A stretch of DNA of 64,000 nt from CBDCCT01 sp965214995 (GCA_965214995.1 CBDCCT010000002.1:2914001-2978000), one strand, 5' to 3'; positions 54,817 to 63,678 are shown, numbered from the stretch's first letter. Translations and numbers: made by a program. Notes: a model not told the origin generated them from the letters alone.

Positions 54817-55971
54817 TTAAAAGCTCGTCCGAAGCGTCTGCGTTTGCCCGGTTTCCGCCGAGCGGTAGGCCGCCTCGATAATCTCAATGACGTGCCGCGC
54901 GTGCTCCGCCGTGACGGGTGAGGGCTTGTCCTCGCGCACCCAGTCGACGAGCTGCATGATGTCTTCAAACACGTGCTGCTCCTCAATCTCGCGGTGCGGC
55001 CCCACCACGTGCGGCAACAGCGCCTGCTGCCCGGTCATGCCCGGCGTTTTCGCGGCCACGTCCCGGCCGGGGTAATCAATTGGCTGTTTATCGGTAAAGC
55101 CCTTGACCAGCGTGAGCCCCTGAATAAAGCCTTCCGTACCGAAATACGCGCCAATCCAGGGCATACCGTCGCCAACCACATTATATGACCCGTGCCCCGC
55201 CACGCCAAAAGCGAGGCCGAAAAGCCCGTCGCCGTAGTCGAGCAGCATCAGCGTGTTGTCGTCGGCCTCGGTGGGAATCATCTTGTCTCTAAAGGGGCGC
55301 TCCTTGATGCGCGTGCCCGACAGGGCGGTCACGCGCTTGGCGGGTCCCATCACGGACGTGCTGGCGTGCAGCGCGTAGACGGTGGTGTCGTAGAGCGGCC
55401 CGCCGCCGGGCTTGCGGAAATACCACGAGGGGTCGATGTTGCTCAAAACATCGTCGCCCTGCCTGAACTCCTCGGCCTCGTGATAGGTGAGGGGCGCGGA
55501 GCCGTTCATGAACCAGCACACGGTGCCGAGCGCGCCCTCGTCTATCAACTTTTTGACCGCCTGAAGCTGAGGGCGCAGCACCTCGCCGGGCGAGGCGACG
55601 ATTTTCAAGCCCTTTTCTTTCGCTAACTCGATAAGTTCGGTGGCCTCCGCCTCGGTCGTGGTCATCGTCTTGTTGAAGTGAACATGTTTTCCAGCTTCTA
55701 ATGCCATCTTGCCCTGTTCATAATGAAGCCCGATGGGTGAGGCGATGGTCACGGCGTCTACGTCGGCGTGCTCGAGCATCTCCTCATAACTCATAAAGTG
55801 CTGCGGGACGCCGTACTTCTTGGCGGCGGCCTCGGCGCGTTCCGGGAAGGGGTCGCAGATGGCTTGCAGCTTGACCCGGTCCTGGACGTCGTCTTGGCTC
55901 AGGTGCGGCAGGATACCGCGCAGGGCGATGGTGCCCGCGCCCACCACGCCCATCTTAACTACGTTGGTCAT
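54817..55971 (-). CDS. Gfo/Idh/MocA-family oxidoreductase 2, altered EKP motif
   Basis: A 384-residue NAD(P)-binding protein beginning VVKMGVVGAGTIALRGILPH with AAGGAG before ATG 55971. The usual EKP motif is replaced by HFNKTMTTT near residue 100: Lys is kept, Glu and Pro are not. The C-terminal domain is full length. It is the first gene of a stretch (55971-50631) of five genes with close spacing, so probably acts in the same pathway. Confidence 0.85.
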   Translation of the reverse strand: MTNVVKMGVVGAGTIALRGILPHLSQDDVQDRVKLQAICDPFPERAEAAAKKYGVPQHFMSYEEMLEHADVDAVTIASPIGLHYEQGKMALEAGKHVHFNKTMTTTEAEATELIELAKEKGLKIVASPGEVLRPQLQAVKKLIDEGALGTVCWFMNGSAPLTYHEAEEFRQGDDVLSNIDPSWYFRKPGGGPLYDTTVYALHASTSVMGPAKRVTALSGTRIKERPFRDKMIPTEADDNTLMLLDYGDGLFGLAFGVAGHGSYNVVGDGMPWIGAYFGTEGFIQGLTLVKGFTDKQPIDYPGRDVAAKTPGMTGQQALLPHVVGPHREIEEQHVFEDIMQLVDWVREDKPSPVTAEHARHVIEIIEAAYRSAETGQTQTLRTSF

Positions 55972-56014
55972 CGTTTCTCCTTGTTAAGGGTTTTGGGGCT
56001 TTGTGCTCGAGCCC

Positions 56015-56404
56015 TCACCGGATGAGCCGTACTTTAACGCCGTGTTCAACCTCAGCCCAATCCCTAGCGGCCGTCACAGCCGTGCCGCCGAGCAAGTAAG
56101 CGGTAGCCAGACAGGCCCGGTCCGCCAGTGACAGGCCTGTTCCCTTGGTTTTTAGATAGAGCTCGCCCGCCACAAGGGCTTCCTCGGGGGAAAAAGGCGT
56201 CACGCTGAGCCCTAGCAGGGTCAGCTCCTCCAGAAGGGTATCGACAGGTTTACCCCGCGCCACCGACTTCTGCACCACCTCGGAGAAGTTCACGCTGTTC
56301 ATAACCGCGCCCTCGAGCACGACCACCTCGCCCCCCGGCTCCCTTTGCAACAGAGCCAGCAGCGCCGAAGCGTCGAGCACCTCGACCCCAGGGGGCAACG
56401 CCAC
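56015..56404 (-). CDS. vapC: PIN-domain toxin (VapC)
   Basis: A 129-residue VapC ribonuclease. Active-site acids: LDASALLALLQ (Asp), NSVNFSEVV (Glu), SLADRACLATA (Asp), and ARDWAEV. GTG 56404 overlaps the antitoxin stop by one base. It lies between the sugar genes and an IS element. Confidence 0.9.
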   Translation of the reverse strand: MALPPGVEVLDASALLALLQREPGGEVVVLEGAVMNSVNFSEVVQKSVARGKPVDTLLEELTLLGLSVTPFSPEEALVAGELYLKTKGTGLSLADRACLATAYLLGGTAVTAARDWAEVEHGVKVRLIR

Positions 56405-56658
56405 TACGCCTCTTCACGCGCAGCCTCGGCCCGGCGCTCTTGAATAAGCTCATCAGCCAGACTTCCCTCGACGTCGCGGTAGCGCTCTTGCAAACGGGTG
56501 AGTAGCGCTGTACGCGGCTCGAGCACCAGCCGTCCTCCCTCAACCCAGGCGACCACCTCGTCGCCACCTCGCACCCCGAGCTCCTCTCGCAGAGCCTTTG
56601 GCACGAGCGCACGGCCTTGGGTGTCGAAACGTATTTTCTGTTTGGCTGCTAATGCCAT
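56404..56658 (-). CDS. vapB: AbrB/MazE-type antitoxin (VapB)
   Basis: An 84-residue swapped-hairpin DNA-binding antitoxin: KIRFDTQGRALVPKALREELGVRGGDEVVAWVEGG is the AbrB domain pattern, and an acidic helical C-terminus (residues 50-84) binds the toxin. TATAGT five bases before ATG 56658 suggests a leaderless promoter, likely autoregulated. Confidence 0.9.
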   Translation of the reverse strand: MALAAKQKIRFDTQGRALVPKALREELGVRGGDEVVAWVEGGRLVLEPRTALLTRLQERYRDVEGSLADELIQERRAEAAREEA

Positions 56659-56663
56659 AATTG

Positions 56664-56669
56664 ACTATA
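56664..56669 (-). promoter_or_regulatory. -10 box (TATAGT), leaderless type
   Basis: TATAGT on the minus strand is followed after five bases by ATG 56658 of vapB. Confidence 0.55.
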
Positions 56670-56828
56670 GCACCTAACTCATCAAAAACTCCTATTTCCC
56701 CCGTTCCCCTTGCTCTAAATTGAGCTAGATGAACTCAGTGCTGCTAACTGTGAGTAGGGACCACTTAACCTTGACATACCCGACATAAACATGGTTCAGG
56801 TGTAAAAAGTGTATAAAGTCGAGTTTGT

Positions 56829-56837
56829 CAGCGGCAT
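56829..56837. repeat. Target-site duplication, left copy
   Basis: CAGCGGCAT directly precedes the left inverted repeat of the IS; the same nine bases follow its right end at 57983-57991. Confidence 0.9.
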
Positions 56838-57982
56838 CTCACTACGGGGACAAAAGTTTAAGACAGTGGTTGAGGCTGATGGGCGCGGGAGAGTTACCGG
56901 CAAGAATGGCTGAACGTAAAGCGTCAAGACCGCGCCTAAAGTAGCTTTTGGGCAGGTAGCCATGTGCTTTTACTCTGAGCGGGCGCTGCTCATAACACCA
57001 CTCACCCACCAAATGAGCCCAAGTAAAAGCGAGTGCTAAAAGGGCTAGCAGCGTGTTGAGCCGCGCTGGGGTAGTCAAGTGGGTGTCTTCTAGGTTGAAG
57101 CCGCGCGTCTTGAGAGCGGAAAAGAGCGTTTCAATTTGCCAACGTTTTGAATAACGTAGTAAGGCTTTGTCGGGTTCGGCGTTGCAGACCAGCACCACCA
57201 ATTCGCCCTCCTTGCTTTTAGTCACGGCTAGGTGGAGGTGTAAGTCGAAGACCCGGCAACGCTTGGGGCAGATGTAAACCTCCTGGGGTTTGAGGTGGTC
57301 ATAGCGTTGTTTGGCTGAACGGCTTCGACCTTTTGAGCCGATGCCGGTGTTGTTACGCACCCGCATCACGAAGACGAGCTTACGCTGCTTGAGACCTTTG
57401 AACCAGTCGTTACCTGTAAACTCCCTATCCGCCACGATAGCCTCAACATTCTCGGCTTCAACAAGCGTCAGTACCTTATCTACCAGTGCCAGGCGCTCTG
57501 CCGTATCGCTGTTGCCCTTCTTGTCGAGCAACACCCACAGCAACGGGAAAGCAAGTCCCTTGTAAGCCACTCCGAGCATCAAGATGTTGATGCAGACGCC
57601 GCCCAGCTCCCAGGTGGTGCGGTCGAGCGTCAACACCAAGCCATCCCTAATAGGCAACAACGCCAACATCAGCCGCGCAAAACACTCGCCCTCTAGGTTC
57701 ACCGTCCCGAAAAACCTTTTGATGCGCTTTTCGTTCGACTCCGTTAGCACCCGCGGATTCAGCGCGCTCGCTACCGTCGTCATGCTTACCCCACGCACCA
57801 CGACGACCGCCATCACAAATTTGGCGATGAAGCCGATTCTAGCCCCATGCAGAGGTAGATACGTTTGCAGTTTCTTCTGAAGTTCGTTACGCTTGTGCAT
57901 AAGCCAGTCCTTTGACAGTGGTTTCGTTCGCACCTAAACTATGTCATAGACTGGCTTATCTCGCTTTTGTCCCGGTAGTGAG
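56838..57982. mobile_element. Intact IS4-family insertion sequence (1145 bp)
   Basis: Terminal inverted repeats of 19 bases with one mismatch (CTCACTACGGGGACAAAAG at 56838-56856, its complement at 57964-57982) enclose one transposase gene on the minus strand. A 9-bp direct repeat flanks the element, showing a completed transposition. The site is intergenic, between vapB and the Zn-dehydrogenase gene, 22 bases beyond the latter's stop codon. Confidence 0.95.
56842..57900 (-). CDS. IS4-family transposase
   Basis: A 352-residue DDE transposase from ATG 57900 (a start at 57933 is also open). First Asp in VLTLDRTTWEL, second in AIVADREFTG, and Glu in the IS4 signature Y-2-R-3-E-6-K (YSKRWQIETLFSALK). 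Its stop codon lies in the left inverted repeat. It appears intact and so potentially active. Confidence 0.95.
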   Translation of the reverse strand: MHKRNELQKKLQTYLPLHGARIGFIAKFVMAVVVVRGVSMTTVASALNPRVLTESNEKRIKRFFGTVNLEGECFARLMLALLPIRDGLVLTLDRTTWELGGVCINILMLGVAYKGLAFPLLWVLLDKKGNSDTAERLALVDKVLTLVEAENVEAIVADREFTGNDWFKGLKQRKLVFVMRVRNNTGIGSKGRSRSAKQRYDHLKPQEVYICPKRCRVFDLHLHLAVTKSKEGELVVLVCNAEPDKALLRYSKRWQIETLFSALKTRGFNLEDTHLTTPARLNTLLALLALAFTWAHLVGEWCYEQRPLRVKAHGYLPKSYFRRGLDALRSAILAGNSPAPISLNHCLKLLSP

Positions 57983-57991
57983 CAGCGGCAT
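57983..57991. repeat. Target-site duplication, right copy
   Basis: CAGCGGCAT immediately after the right inverted repeat matches 56829-56837. Confidence 0.9.
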
Positions 57992-58012
57992 AGCTACTGT
58001 GCGGCTAACGCG

Positions 58013-59032
58013 TCAAACCGCCTCCAAATCAAACTGCACCTTCATCCTTTTAGGGTCGCGCTCAGCCAGCCCTAGCCCGCCCGCAAACTCGCTCACGGGC
58101 AGCGCGTGCGACACAACCGGGCCGAGCTGCACCGCGCCGCCCTTCACCAAGGCGATGGCCTCGTGAAAGGTTTTGTTGAGCGCGAAAGAGCCGACAACGC
58201 GGACATCAAAGCGGAACACGTCGAAGGGGCTGAAGGAGGCGCTCGAGCCTGCCGGAGCCACCCCAAAGACCCAGAGCTTGCCGCCCGGACGCACCCAGGC
58301 GAACGCCCCCTCGATGACTTTGGGCACGCCCGTCGCGTCGGCCACGACCTCGAAGCCGTGCGGTGCAAGGCTGCCAAAGGTTTCTTTGTTGAGTTTATCG
58401 GCCCCAATCACGGCGTTTGCGCCCAACTGTTCGGCCAACTCCAGCCGCCACGCCTCCTTGTCCACCATCGCCACGTAGGAGGCCCCGGCGCGCTTGGCGG
58501 CCTGCATCATGAGGATGCCCATCGGCCCGGCCCCGAAAATCAGCATCCGGTCGCCCGCTTGGATTTGAACCTGCTGTAAGCCCCAGACCACGCAGGCTAA
58601 GGGCTCGAGCAGCGCCGCGTCCGCGAACGACAGGTCGCCGATGCCGTAGACAGCGCTTTCTGGCACGCGGACGTACTGGGCGAAAGCGCCCTCGCGGGTG
58701 ACGCCTACGACTTCTAGGTTAAGGCACTGGTTGAACTGCCGCCGCTGGCAGAAGGCGCAGCCGTAGCAGGGCAGGTTCGGGTCGGCGGTCACGCGGTCGC
58801 CTATTTTGAAGCCGCGGACGTTCTCGCCCACCGCGGCGACCACGCCGCTAAACTCGTGGCCCGGCGTTACGGGATAGCGCGCCAACGCGTACGAGCCGTG
58901 CCAGATGTGCAGGTCGGTGCCGCAGACGCCCGCGCGCTTGACCTCGATGAGCACGTCGTCCGGGCCGAGGGTGGGGCGGTTCTGCTCGTGTACCTCCGCA
59001 CGCCCTGGCGAAAGGATGCTGGCCGCAATCAT
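58013..59032 (-). CDS. Zinc-dependent medium-chain dehydrogenase (sorbitol/polyol type)
   Basis: A 339-residue NAD-dependent dehydrogenase. Catalytic zinc ligands are Cys in GVCGTDLHIWHG and His in PGHEFSG; a structural zinc site is in CYGCAFCQRRQFNQC. The cofactor motif is FGAGPMGILMMQAAKRAG. It directly follows the sugar permease (stop and start adjoin), so it probably oxidises the imported polyol or sugar. The downstream IS begins right after its stop. Confidence 0.92.
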   Translation of the reverse strand: MIAASILSPGRAEVHEQNRPTLGPDDVLIEVKRAGVCGTDLHIWHGSYALARYPVTPGHEFSGVVAAVGENVRGFKIGDRVTADPNLPCYGCAFCQRRQFNQCLNLEVVGVTREGAFAQYVRVPESAVYGIGDLSFADAALLEPLACVVWGLQQVQIQAGDRMLIFGAGPMGILMMQAAKRAGASYVAMVDKEAWRLELAEQLGANAVIGADKLNKETFGSLAPHGFEVVADATGVPKVIEGAFAWVRPGGKLWVFGVAPAGSSASFSPFDVFRFDVRVVGSFALNKTFHEAIALVKGGAVQLGPVVSHALPVSEFAGGLGLAERDPKRMKVQFDLEAV

Positions 59033-59863
59033 TTATTTAATGGCCCCCATCGTGAGGCCGGTGACGAGCTGCCGCTGCGCCACCCAGCCCGCGACGAGCA
59101 CGGGGATGACCGCCGCGGTCGCCGCCGCCGACATCTTGGCGATAAAGAGGTCGCCCTGCGCCGCCTTAAAGGTTGATACGTAGACCGACAGGGGGGAGGC
59201 GTCGCGGGAGGTGAGGTTGACCGCCAGGAAAAATTCGTTCCAGGTAAAAATGACTGCGAGCAAAGCCGTCGCCGCCAAACCGGGGATGAGCAGCGGCATG
59301 ATGACGTTCTGGAACTCCTGCCAGAGGTTTGCCCCGTCCAGCCGCGCCGCCTCGATGATTTCATAGGGAACTTCCAGCATAAACGAGCGCAGCATCCACA
59401 CCACCAGCGGGAAGTTCATGCCGGCGTAAAGGATGATGAGCCCAAGGTGCGTGTCGAGCAAGTTGAGGTTCAAGAAGAGCACGTAGAGAGGCACGATCAC
59501 CCCGGCGGGCGGCAGCATCCGCGTGGACATCATCCATAAAAGCGAGCCGTCGGTGCGTTTCGTCTGGTAAAAGGCCATCGCGTAGGCCGTCGGAATGCCC
59601 AGCAGGAGCGCCAGCACGATCGAGAAAAAGGTGATGATGACCGTGTTCCACAGGTACTCTAGGAAGGGCGAGTTAAATAGAGCCAAGCGCCAGTTGTCCA
59701 GGGTCGGCTCGAAGAACACGCGCGGCGGGAACTGAATCGCCATCGCCTCGGTCTTGAACGAGGTTAAAACCATCCACAGAATCGGAAAAAACATCAAAAA
59801 AGCGAGCAGCAGAGTGAGCGCGGACAGCAGGTGGCCCCAGGTTTTTTGTCGGCTTATAGTCAC
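59033..59863 (-). CDS. Carbohydrate ABC transporter permease (MalG type)
   Basis: A 276-residue six-helix permease. The EAA loop reads EIIEAARLDGANLWQEFQNV. GTG 59863 overlaps the previous gene by four bases (GTGA). Resembles permeases for polyols such as sorbitol and mannitol, in keeping with the adjoining dehydrogenase. Confidence 0.9.
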   Translation of the reverse strand: MTISRQKTWGHLLSALTLLLAFLMFFPILWMVLTSFKTEAMAIQFPPRVFFEPTLDNWRLALFNSPFLEYLWNTVIITFFSIVLALLLGIPTAYAMAFYQTKRTDGSLLWMMSTRMLPPAGVIVPLYVLFLNLNLLDTHLGLIILYAGMNFPLVVWMLRSFMLEVPYEIIEAARLDGANLWQEFQNVIMPLLIPGLAATALLAVIFTWNEFFLAVNLTSRDASPLSVYVSTFKAAQGDLFIAKMSAAATAAVIPVLVAGWVAQRQLVTGLTMGAIK

Positions 59864-60795
59864 AGCGACACCTCATTTGCTTTAGAATTGCGGCGCAGCA
59901 CGTTGAGGAACAAGATAATGACGATGTTCGCCAGAATCACCGCGAAGATGCCGTAGGCGCTCGCCCGGCCCACGTTTTGCCTCGAGAACGCCTCCAAGAA
60001 AATTTGGTAGGGCAGGTTCGTCGTCTGGATGCCCGGCCCGCCCGAGGTGGTTACGAAGATGATGCCGAACTCGCTCAGGATGAAAATGGTCTCTAAGAGC
60101 AGCGCGATTTCGATAAACTTGCCCAAGTGCGGCAGGATAATGTGGCGAAACATCGTAAGGCCGCTCGCTCCGTCGATCCGCGCCGCCTCCAAGGTCGAGT
60201 CGGGCAAGCTCTGCAAGCCAGCCAAAAGAATCAGCATCACGAAGGGAATCCACTGCCACGAGATGATGCCGATCACGGTCGCCAAGGGGAACGCCTCGAG
60301 GGCGTAAAAGTCGCGGACGCCGAACAGCCTGAAAAAGTAAGCGAACAAACCGAAAGACGGGTCCAACAAGACGTTTTTCCATACCACCGCCGCCGCCACC
60401 GGCATCATCAAAAAGGGCGAAATAAGGAGGGTGCGCGCCAGGGCCCGCCCCGGGAAGGGGCGGTTCAACAGCATGGCAAAGCCGAGCCCGACGACAAAGG
60501 TAACAGCGACCACCGCGACCGTCAGGAAGATCGTAATCCACAAAACGGTGTAGAAGTCCGGGTTGGTGAGGATGCGGCTGTAGTTGCGCCACATGTCGCT
60601 CCAGCCCAGGAAACCCTCGCTACCGGGCCGGAGCAGGTTCCAGTTGGTAAACGAGTACCAGATGGCGAGGACGAAAGGCACCTGCGTGACGAGCACGAGA
60701 AACAAAATGCCGGGGGCGGACAGGAATTTACGGTTCTCGCGGCGGAGCGGTTTCTGGGCTTGGGTCCGCGGTTGCGGCAGGCTGGTACTCGCCAT
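59860..60795 (-). CDS. Carbohydrate ABC transporter permease (MalF type)
   Basis: A 311-residue six-helix permease starting at ATG 60795 (AAGGAG four bases upstream; a GTG at 60798 is too close). EAA loop: STLEAARIDGASGLTMFRHI. It follows the binding-protein gene after a stem-loop at 60938-60963. No ATPase gene is linked. Confidence 0.9.
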   Translation of the reverse strand: MASTSLPQPRTQAQKPLRRENRKFLSAPGILFLVLVTQVPFVLAIWYSFTNWNLLRPGSEGFLGWSDMWRNYSRILTNPDFYTVLWITIFLTVAVVAVTFVVGLGFAMLLNRPFPGRALARTLLISPFLMMPVAAAVVWKNVLLDPSFGLFAYFFRLFGVRDFYALEAFPLATVIGIISWQWIPFVMLILLAGLQSLPDSTLEAARIDGASGLTMFRHIILPHLGKFIEIALLLETIFILSEFGIIFVTTSGGPGIQTTNLPYQIFLEAFSRQNVGRASAYGIFAVILANIVIILFLNVLRRNSKANEVSL

Positions 60796-60937
60796 CACTC
60801 TCCTTTAGCCGGGCGGCTGGGAACGTTCGCGTTTGGTGGCCGGGTGCCTCGAGGGCGTAAAACGCCCTAAAGAGGATGCCACTGTTGGTATGGAGGTGGT
60901 GTGAAGACGAAAAGAAAGCGCGACAAAATATAAGAGC

Positions 60938-60963
60938 AGGAGTGGGACGTGCGTCCCACTCCT
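60938..60963. other. Intercistronic stem-loop
   Basis: A perfect 11-bp stem (AGGAGTGGGAC / GTCCCACTCCT) with a GTGC loop, seven bases beyond the stop of the binding-protein gene. On the minus strand it is not followed by a T-run, so it likely stabilises the upstream message or limits read-through into the permeases, a known arrangement in sugar ABC operons. Confidence 0.75.
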
Positions 60964-60970
60964 AAAAGGC

Positions 60971-62296
60971 TTAGTAGTAGCCCGCGTCCTGCATCGCTTC
61001 GTCGGCGATGCGCTGGGCGCGGCTCAGGCCGTCCTCGACGCTCACATCGCCCGCCAGGATTTCGGCGACGATTTGCGCCACGTCGGAGCCGATGCCCTGG
61101 AATTCAGGAATCTGCACGAACTGCACGCCGGGCGCGATTTGCGGGTTCGCGGTCGCGTCGGTGGGGTCGGCGGTCTGGATGGACTCGAGCACCAGCGGCG
61201 CGAAGGGCGCGGCCTCGGCGTAAGCTGGGTCTTCGTAGGTCGAAACGCGCGTACCGGGGGGCACGGACGCCGCACCTCTCTCCTCGGCGACCAGGTCGAT
61301 GTACTCCTGTGAGGTCGCCCAGGTCATGAATTTAAAGGCGGCTTCTTGTACGTCCGACGAGCTGGGGATGCCAAGGTTCCAGCTCCACAACCAGGCGTTG
61401 CCCTTCTCGACGGGACCGACCGGGGCAACCGCGTAAGCCATGTCGGGTCCTGCTTCGGAGTTCGCCAGAAAGCCTGCCGCGACGGTGGCGTCCACCCAGA
61501 TGGCAGCCTGACCCGACGACATAAGCTGCAACGCTTCAGGGAAAGAGATACCGGTCACACCGGGTGCGCCGCATTCAGACACGAGGTCACGGTAGAAGGT
61601 GAGCGCTTCGGCCCACTCGGGCGTGTCGATGGTGGGGCGGCCCTCGGCGTCGAACCACTGTCCGCCAAAGGTGTTGACGACGGTAGTGATGGGCGCCATG
61701 TTGTCACCCCAGCCGGGCTTGCCGCGCAGCACGACGCCGTAGACGCCGTTCGCCGGGTCGTGAACTTCGCAGGCGATGTCGCGGATTTCTTGCCAGGTAG
61801 GTGCTTCGGGCATGGTCACGCCCGCCTCGTCTAGGAGGCGCTGGTTGTACATGGTAAAGCTCGACTCGGCGTAGAAGGGAACGGCGTAAAGCTCGCCTTC
61901 GTAGCTCAGGCCGTCGCGGACAGCGGGCAACAGGTCCTCGAAGTCGTAGTCTGCTGCGACCTCGGGATACTCTTGCTGGAGCGCGTCGACCGAAACGAGC
62001 CAGTCGTTTGCGGCCCACAGGGGCGTCTCATACGCGCCGACGGTGACCAAGTCGAACGAGCCGCTGCCCGTGGCGACGTCGGTGGTGAGGCGCGAACGCA
62101 GCGTGCCCTCGTCCAAGAAGAGCCATTCCAAGTTGATGTCGGGGTTTTGCTCCTCAAAGACGGTGCTGAGTTCTTGCATGGTGACCATGTCGGGGTTGTT
62201 CACCGAAGCGATCGTGACGGTGGTCTGAGCCCAAGCAGCTCCCACCATAAAAAGTGCCGTGAGTAGAGCGAACAAACCTGTGACGCGTGTTTTCAT
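60971..62296 (-). CDS. Sugar/polyol ABC transporter substrate-binding protein
   Basis: A 441-residue secreted binding protein from ATG 62296, with GGAGG five bases upstream. Signal peptide MKTRVTGLFALLTALFMVGA ends at WAQ. TVTIASVNNPDMVTMQEL and YAVPFYAESSFTMYNQRLL are typical of the polyol/mannitol-binding group. First gene of the importer operon, transcribed from the promoter at 62506-62535 with a 200-base leader, opposite a LacI regulator. Confidence 0.92.
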   Translation of the reverse strand: MKTRVTGLFALLTALFMVGAAWAQTTVTIASVNNPDMVTMQELSTVFEEQNPDINLEWLFLDEGTLRSRLTTDVATGSGSFDLVTVGAYETPLWAANDWLVSVDALQQEYPEVAADYDFEDLLPAVRDGLSYEGELYAVPFYAESSFTMYNQRLLDEAGVTMPEAPTWQEIRDIACEVHDPANGVYGVVLRGKPGWGDNMAPITTVVNTFGGQWFDAEGRPTIDTPEWAEALTFYRDLVSECGAPGVTGISFPEALQLMSSGQAAIWVDATVAAGFLANSEAGPDMAYAVAPVGPVEKGNAWLWSWNLGIPSSSDVQEAAFKFMTWATSQEYIDLVAEERGAASVPPGTRVSTYEDPAYAEAAPFAPLVLESIQTADPTDATANPQIAPGVQFVQIPEFQGIGSDVAQIVAEILAGDVSVEDGLSRAQRIADEAMQDAGYY

Positions 62297-62466
62297 CTCA
62301 TCCTCCCAGTGTTGCTTAGAAGTTCTACAACCGTACTTTGGACAAAAAGGCTGAATGGACACGTGACCATTTTGAACTTTCACAACCTCCTTCCGCTCTG
62401 GTCGGCGTTCAATGTCGTCCTCCGCTCGCAATCTACATACATCCTGAGATGTTGCTCGGGACTTCA

Positions 62467-62489
62467 TACAACCAACGCTGTACAACCAA
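62467..62489. promoter_or_regulatory. Direct repeats of TACAACCAA just below the importer start site
   Basis: Identical nonamers at 62467-62475 and 62481-62489, 14 bases apart, sit just downstream of the predicted start of transcription. They could be binding sites for a regulator. Confidence 0.45.
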
Positions 62490-62505
62490 TGGTCTCGTGG
62501 TCATA

Positions 62506-62535
62506 AGCATAGACTATCTCCAGAGGGTCTGTCAA
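62506..62535 (-). promoter_or_regulatory. Promoter of the sugar importer operon
   Basis: TTGACA (minus strand, 62535-62530) and TATGCT (62511-62506) are separated by 18 bases, giving a near-consensus housekeeping promoter. Confidence 0.75.
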
Positions 62536-62625
62536 TAGCTGAGGCGAAAGATGAAGAAGCAAAGGGTGTCTGCGGCACCCAAGGCGCGGAAGATACAAAA
62601 AAGACGCGGCGGGTCACGCATCTGT

Positions 62626-62631
62626 TACAGT
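62626..62631 (+). promoter_or_regulatory. -10 box (TACAGT), leaderless type
   Basis: TACAGT is followed after six bases by GTG 62638. Confidence 0.5.
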
Positions 62632-62637
62632 GGACTC

Positions 62638-63678
62638 GTGTCCACCATCAACGACTCCACCATCAACGATGTCGCCAAACGCGCGGGTGTGTCCGCCACC
62701 ACCGCCAAGCGCGCCATCCGCGCGCCCGACAAACTCGCGCCCGCGACCCTGGAGCGCGTCCAGCGCGCCGTTCGTGAGCTTAACTACGAGCCCGACAGAT
62801 TGGCGAGCGCGCTAAGGAGCGGCCAGAGCACCACGGTGGGCCTTATTATCGGTAGCATCGTCGAGCCCTTTTTCGCTGAATTGACCCGCGCGGCGGGCCG
62901 CGCGCTGCGGGCGCGCGGCTACACCCTGATCGTGGCGGAGAACGAATATGACAGCGCGTTGGAACTCGAGCAGCTCCGCGAATTCCGCGGCAACCGCGTG
63001 GGCGGTCTCGTCATAAGGGCGGGCTACGGCGGTCAAAATTTGGATTACCTCACGCAGCTAAGCGAGCGCGGCACCGCCGTTGTCGAGGTTGATTACGCCT
63101 ACCCCACGAGCCCTTTTAGCCACGTGCTGCTCGACAACGAGGCCGCGATGATGGAGGCGGTGGGGCACCTCCACGCGCTCGGCCACAGGCGCGTCGCTTA
63201 TATTGGGATGGCCTCGCAGCCCGGCCAGCCCGAGGAGCGTTACGAGGGCTTTCTGGGGGCCGCGCAACGGTTCGCCCTCACCCTGCCCGCCGCCTATCAC
63301 GCGGGCGGCGCGGCCTTTGCGACCGGCTTGTCCGAAGACGACGCCTACGCCATCACTACCCATCTTCTCGCCGCTCCCGAGCCGCCGAGCGCCGTCATAG
63401 CCTTTAACGGCACCTGCACCTCGGGCGCGTTTCGCGCGGTGCGGGACGCGGGGCTCGAGCTGCCCACCGACCTCTCGCTCGTCGGCTTTGACAACTGCGC
63501 CTGGACGGGCCTCGTCAGCCCCGCCGTCAGCGTCATTGAGCAGCCCACCGAGGCGATGGCGGGGGCGGCGGTGGAGATTTTGCTCGGCAGCATGGGCAAT
63601 AGAGAAGCCCAGGTTGTGCGGCGGCGCTTTGAGGGACGTTTGCTGCACCGTGGTAGCACCGGGACACTTCCTTTGTAG
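62638..63678 (+). CDS. LacI-family transcriptional regulator
   Basis: A 346-residue regulator. The N-terminal helix-turn-helix is STINDVAKRAGVSATTAKRAI with hinge LNYEPDRLASALRSG, followed by a periplasmic-binding-like sensor domain (TTVGLIIGSIVEPFFAEL). GTG 62638 fits a leaderless start; ATG 62551 would add 29 basic residues. STIND is encoded twice at the start (15-bp duplication). Divergent from the sugar importer, it probably represses it. Confidence 0.9.
   Translation: MSTINDSTINDVAKRAGVSATTAKRAIRAPDKLAPATLERVQRAVRELNYEPDRLASALRSGQSTTVGLIIGSIVEPFFAELTRAAGRALRARGYTLIVAENEYDSALELEQLREFRGNRVGGLVIRAGYGGQNLDYLTQLSERGTAVVEVDYAYPTSPFSHVLLDNEAAMMEAVGHLHALGHRRVAYIGMASQPGQPEERYEGFLGAAQRFALTLPAAYHAGGAAFATGLSEDDAYAITTHLLAAPEPPSAVIAFNGTCTSGAFRAVRDAGLELPTDLSLVGFDNCAWTGLVSPAVSVIEQPTEAMAGAAVEILLGSMGNREAQVVRRRFEGRLLHRGSTGTLPL
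62641..62670 (+). repeat. 15-bp tandem duplication at the start of the LacI gene
   Basis: TCCACCATCAACGAC and TCCACCATCAACGAT, adjacent and differing only in the last base, encode STIND twice directly after the start codon. Confidence 0.9.

Larger units (their letters stand above)
62297..62637. other. Regulatory intergenic region
   Basis: About 340 bases between divergent importer and LacI genes. It holds the minus-strand promoter, direct repeats of TACAACCAA and a third related TACAACCGT at 62326, and the LacI -10 box. No gene is supported here. Confidence 0.6.
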
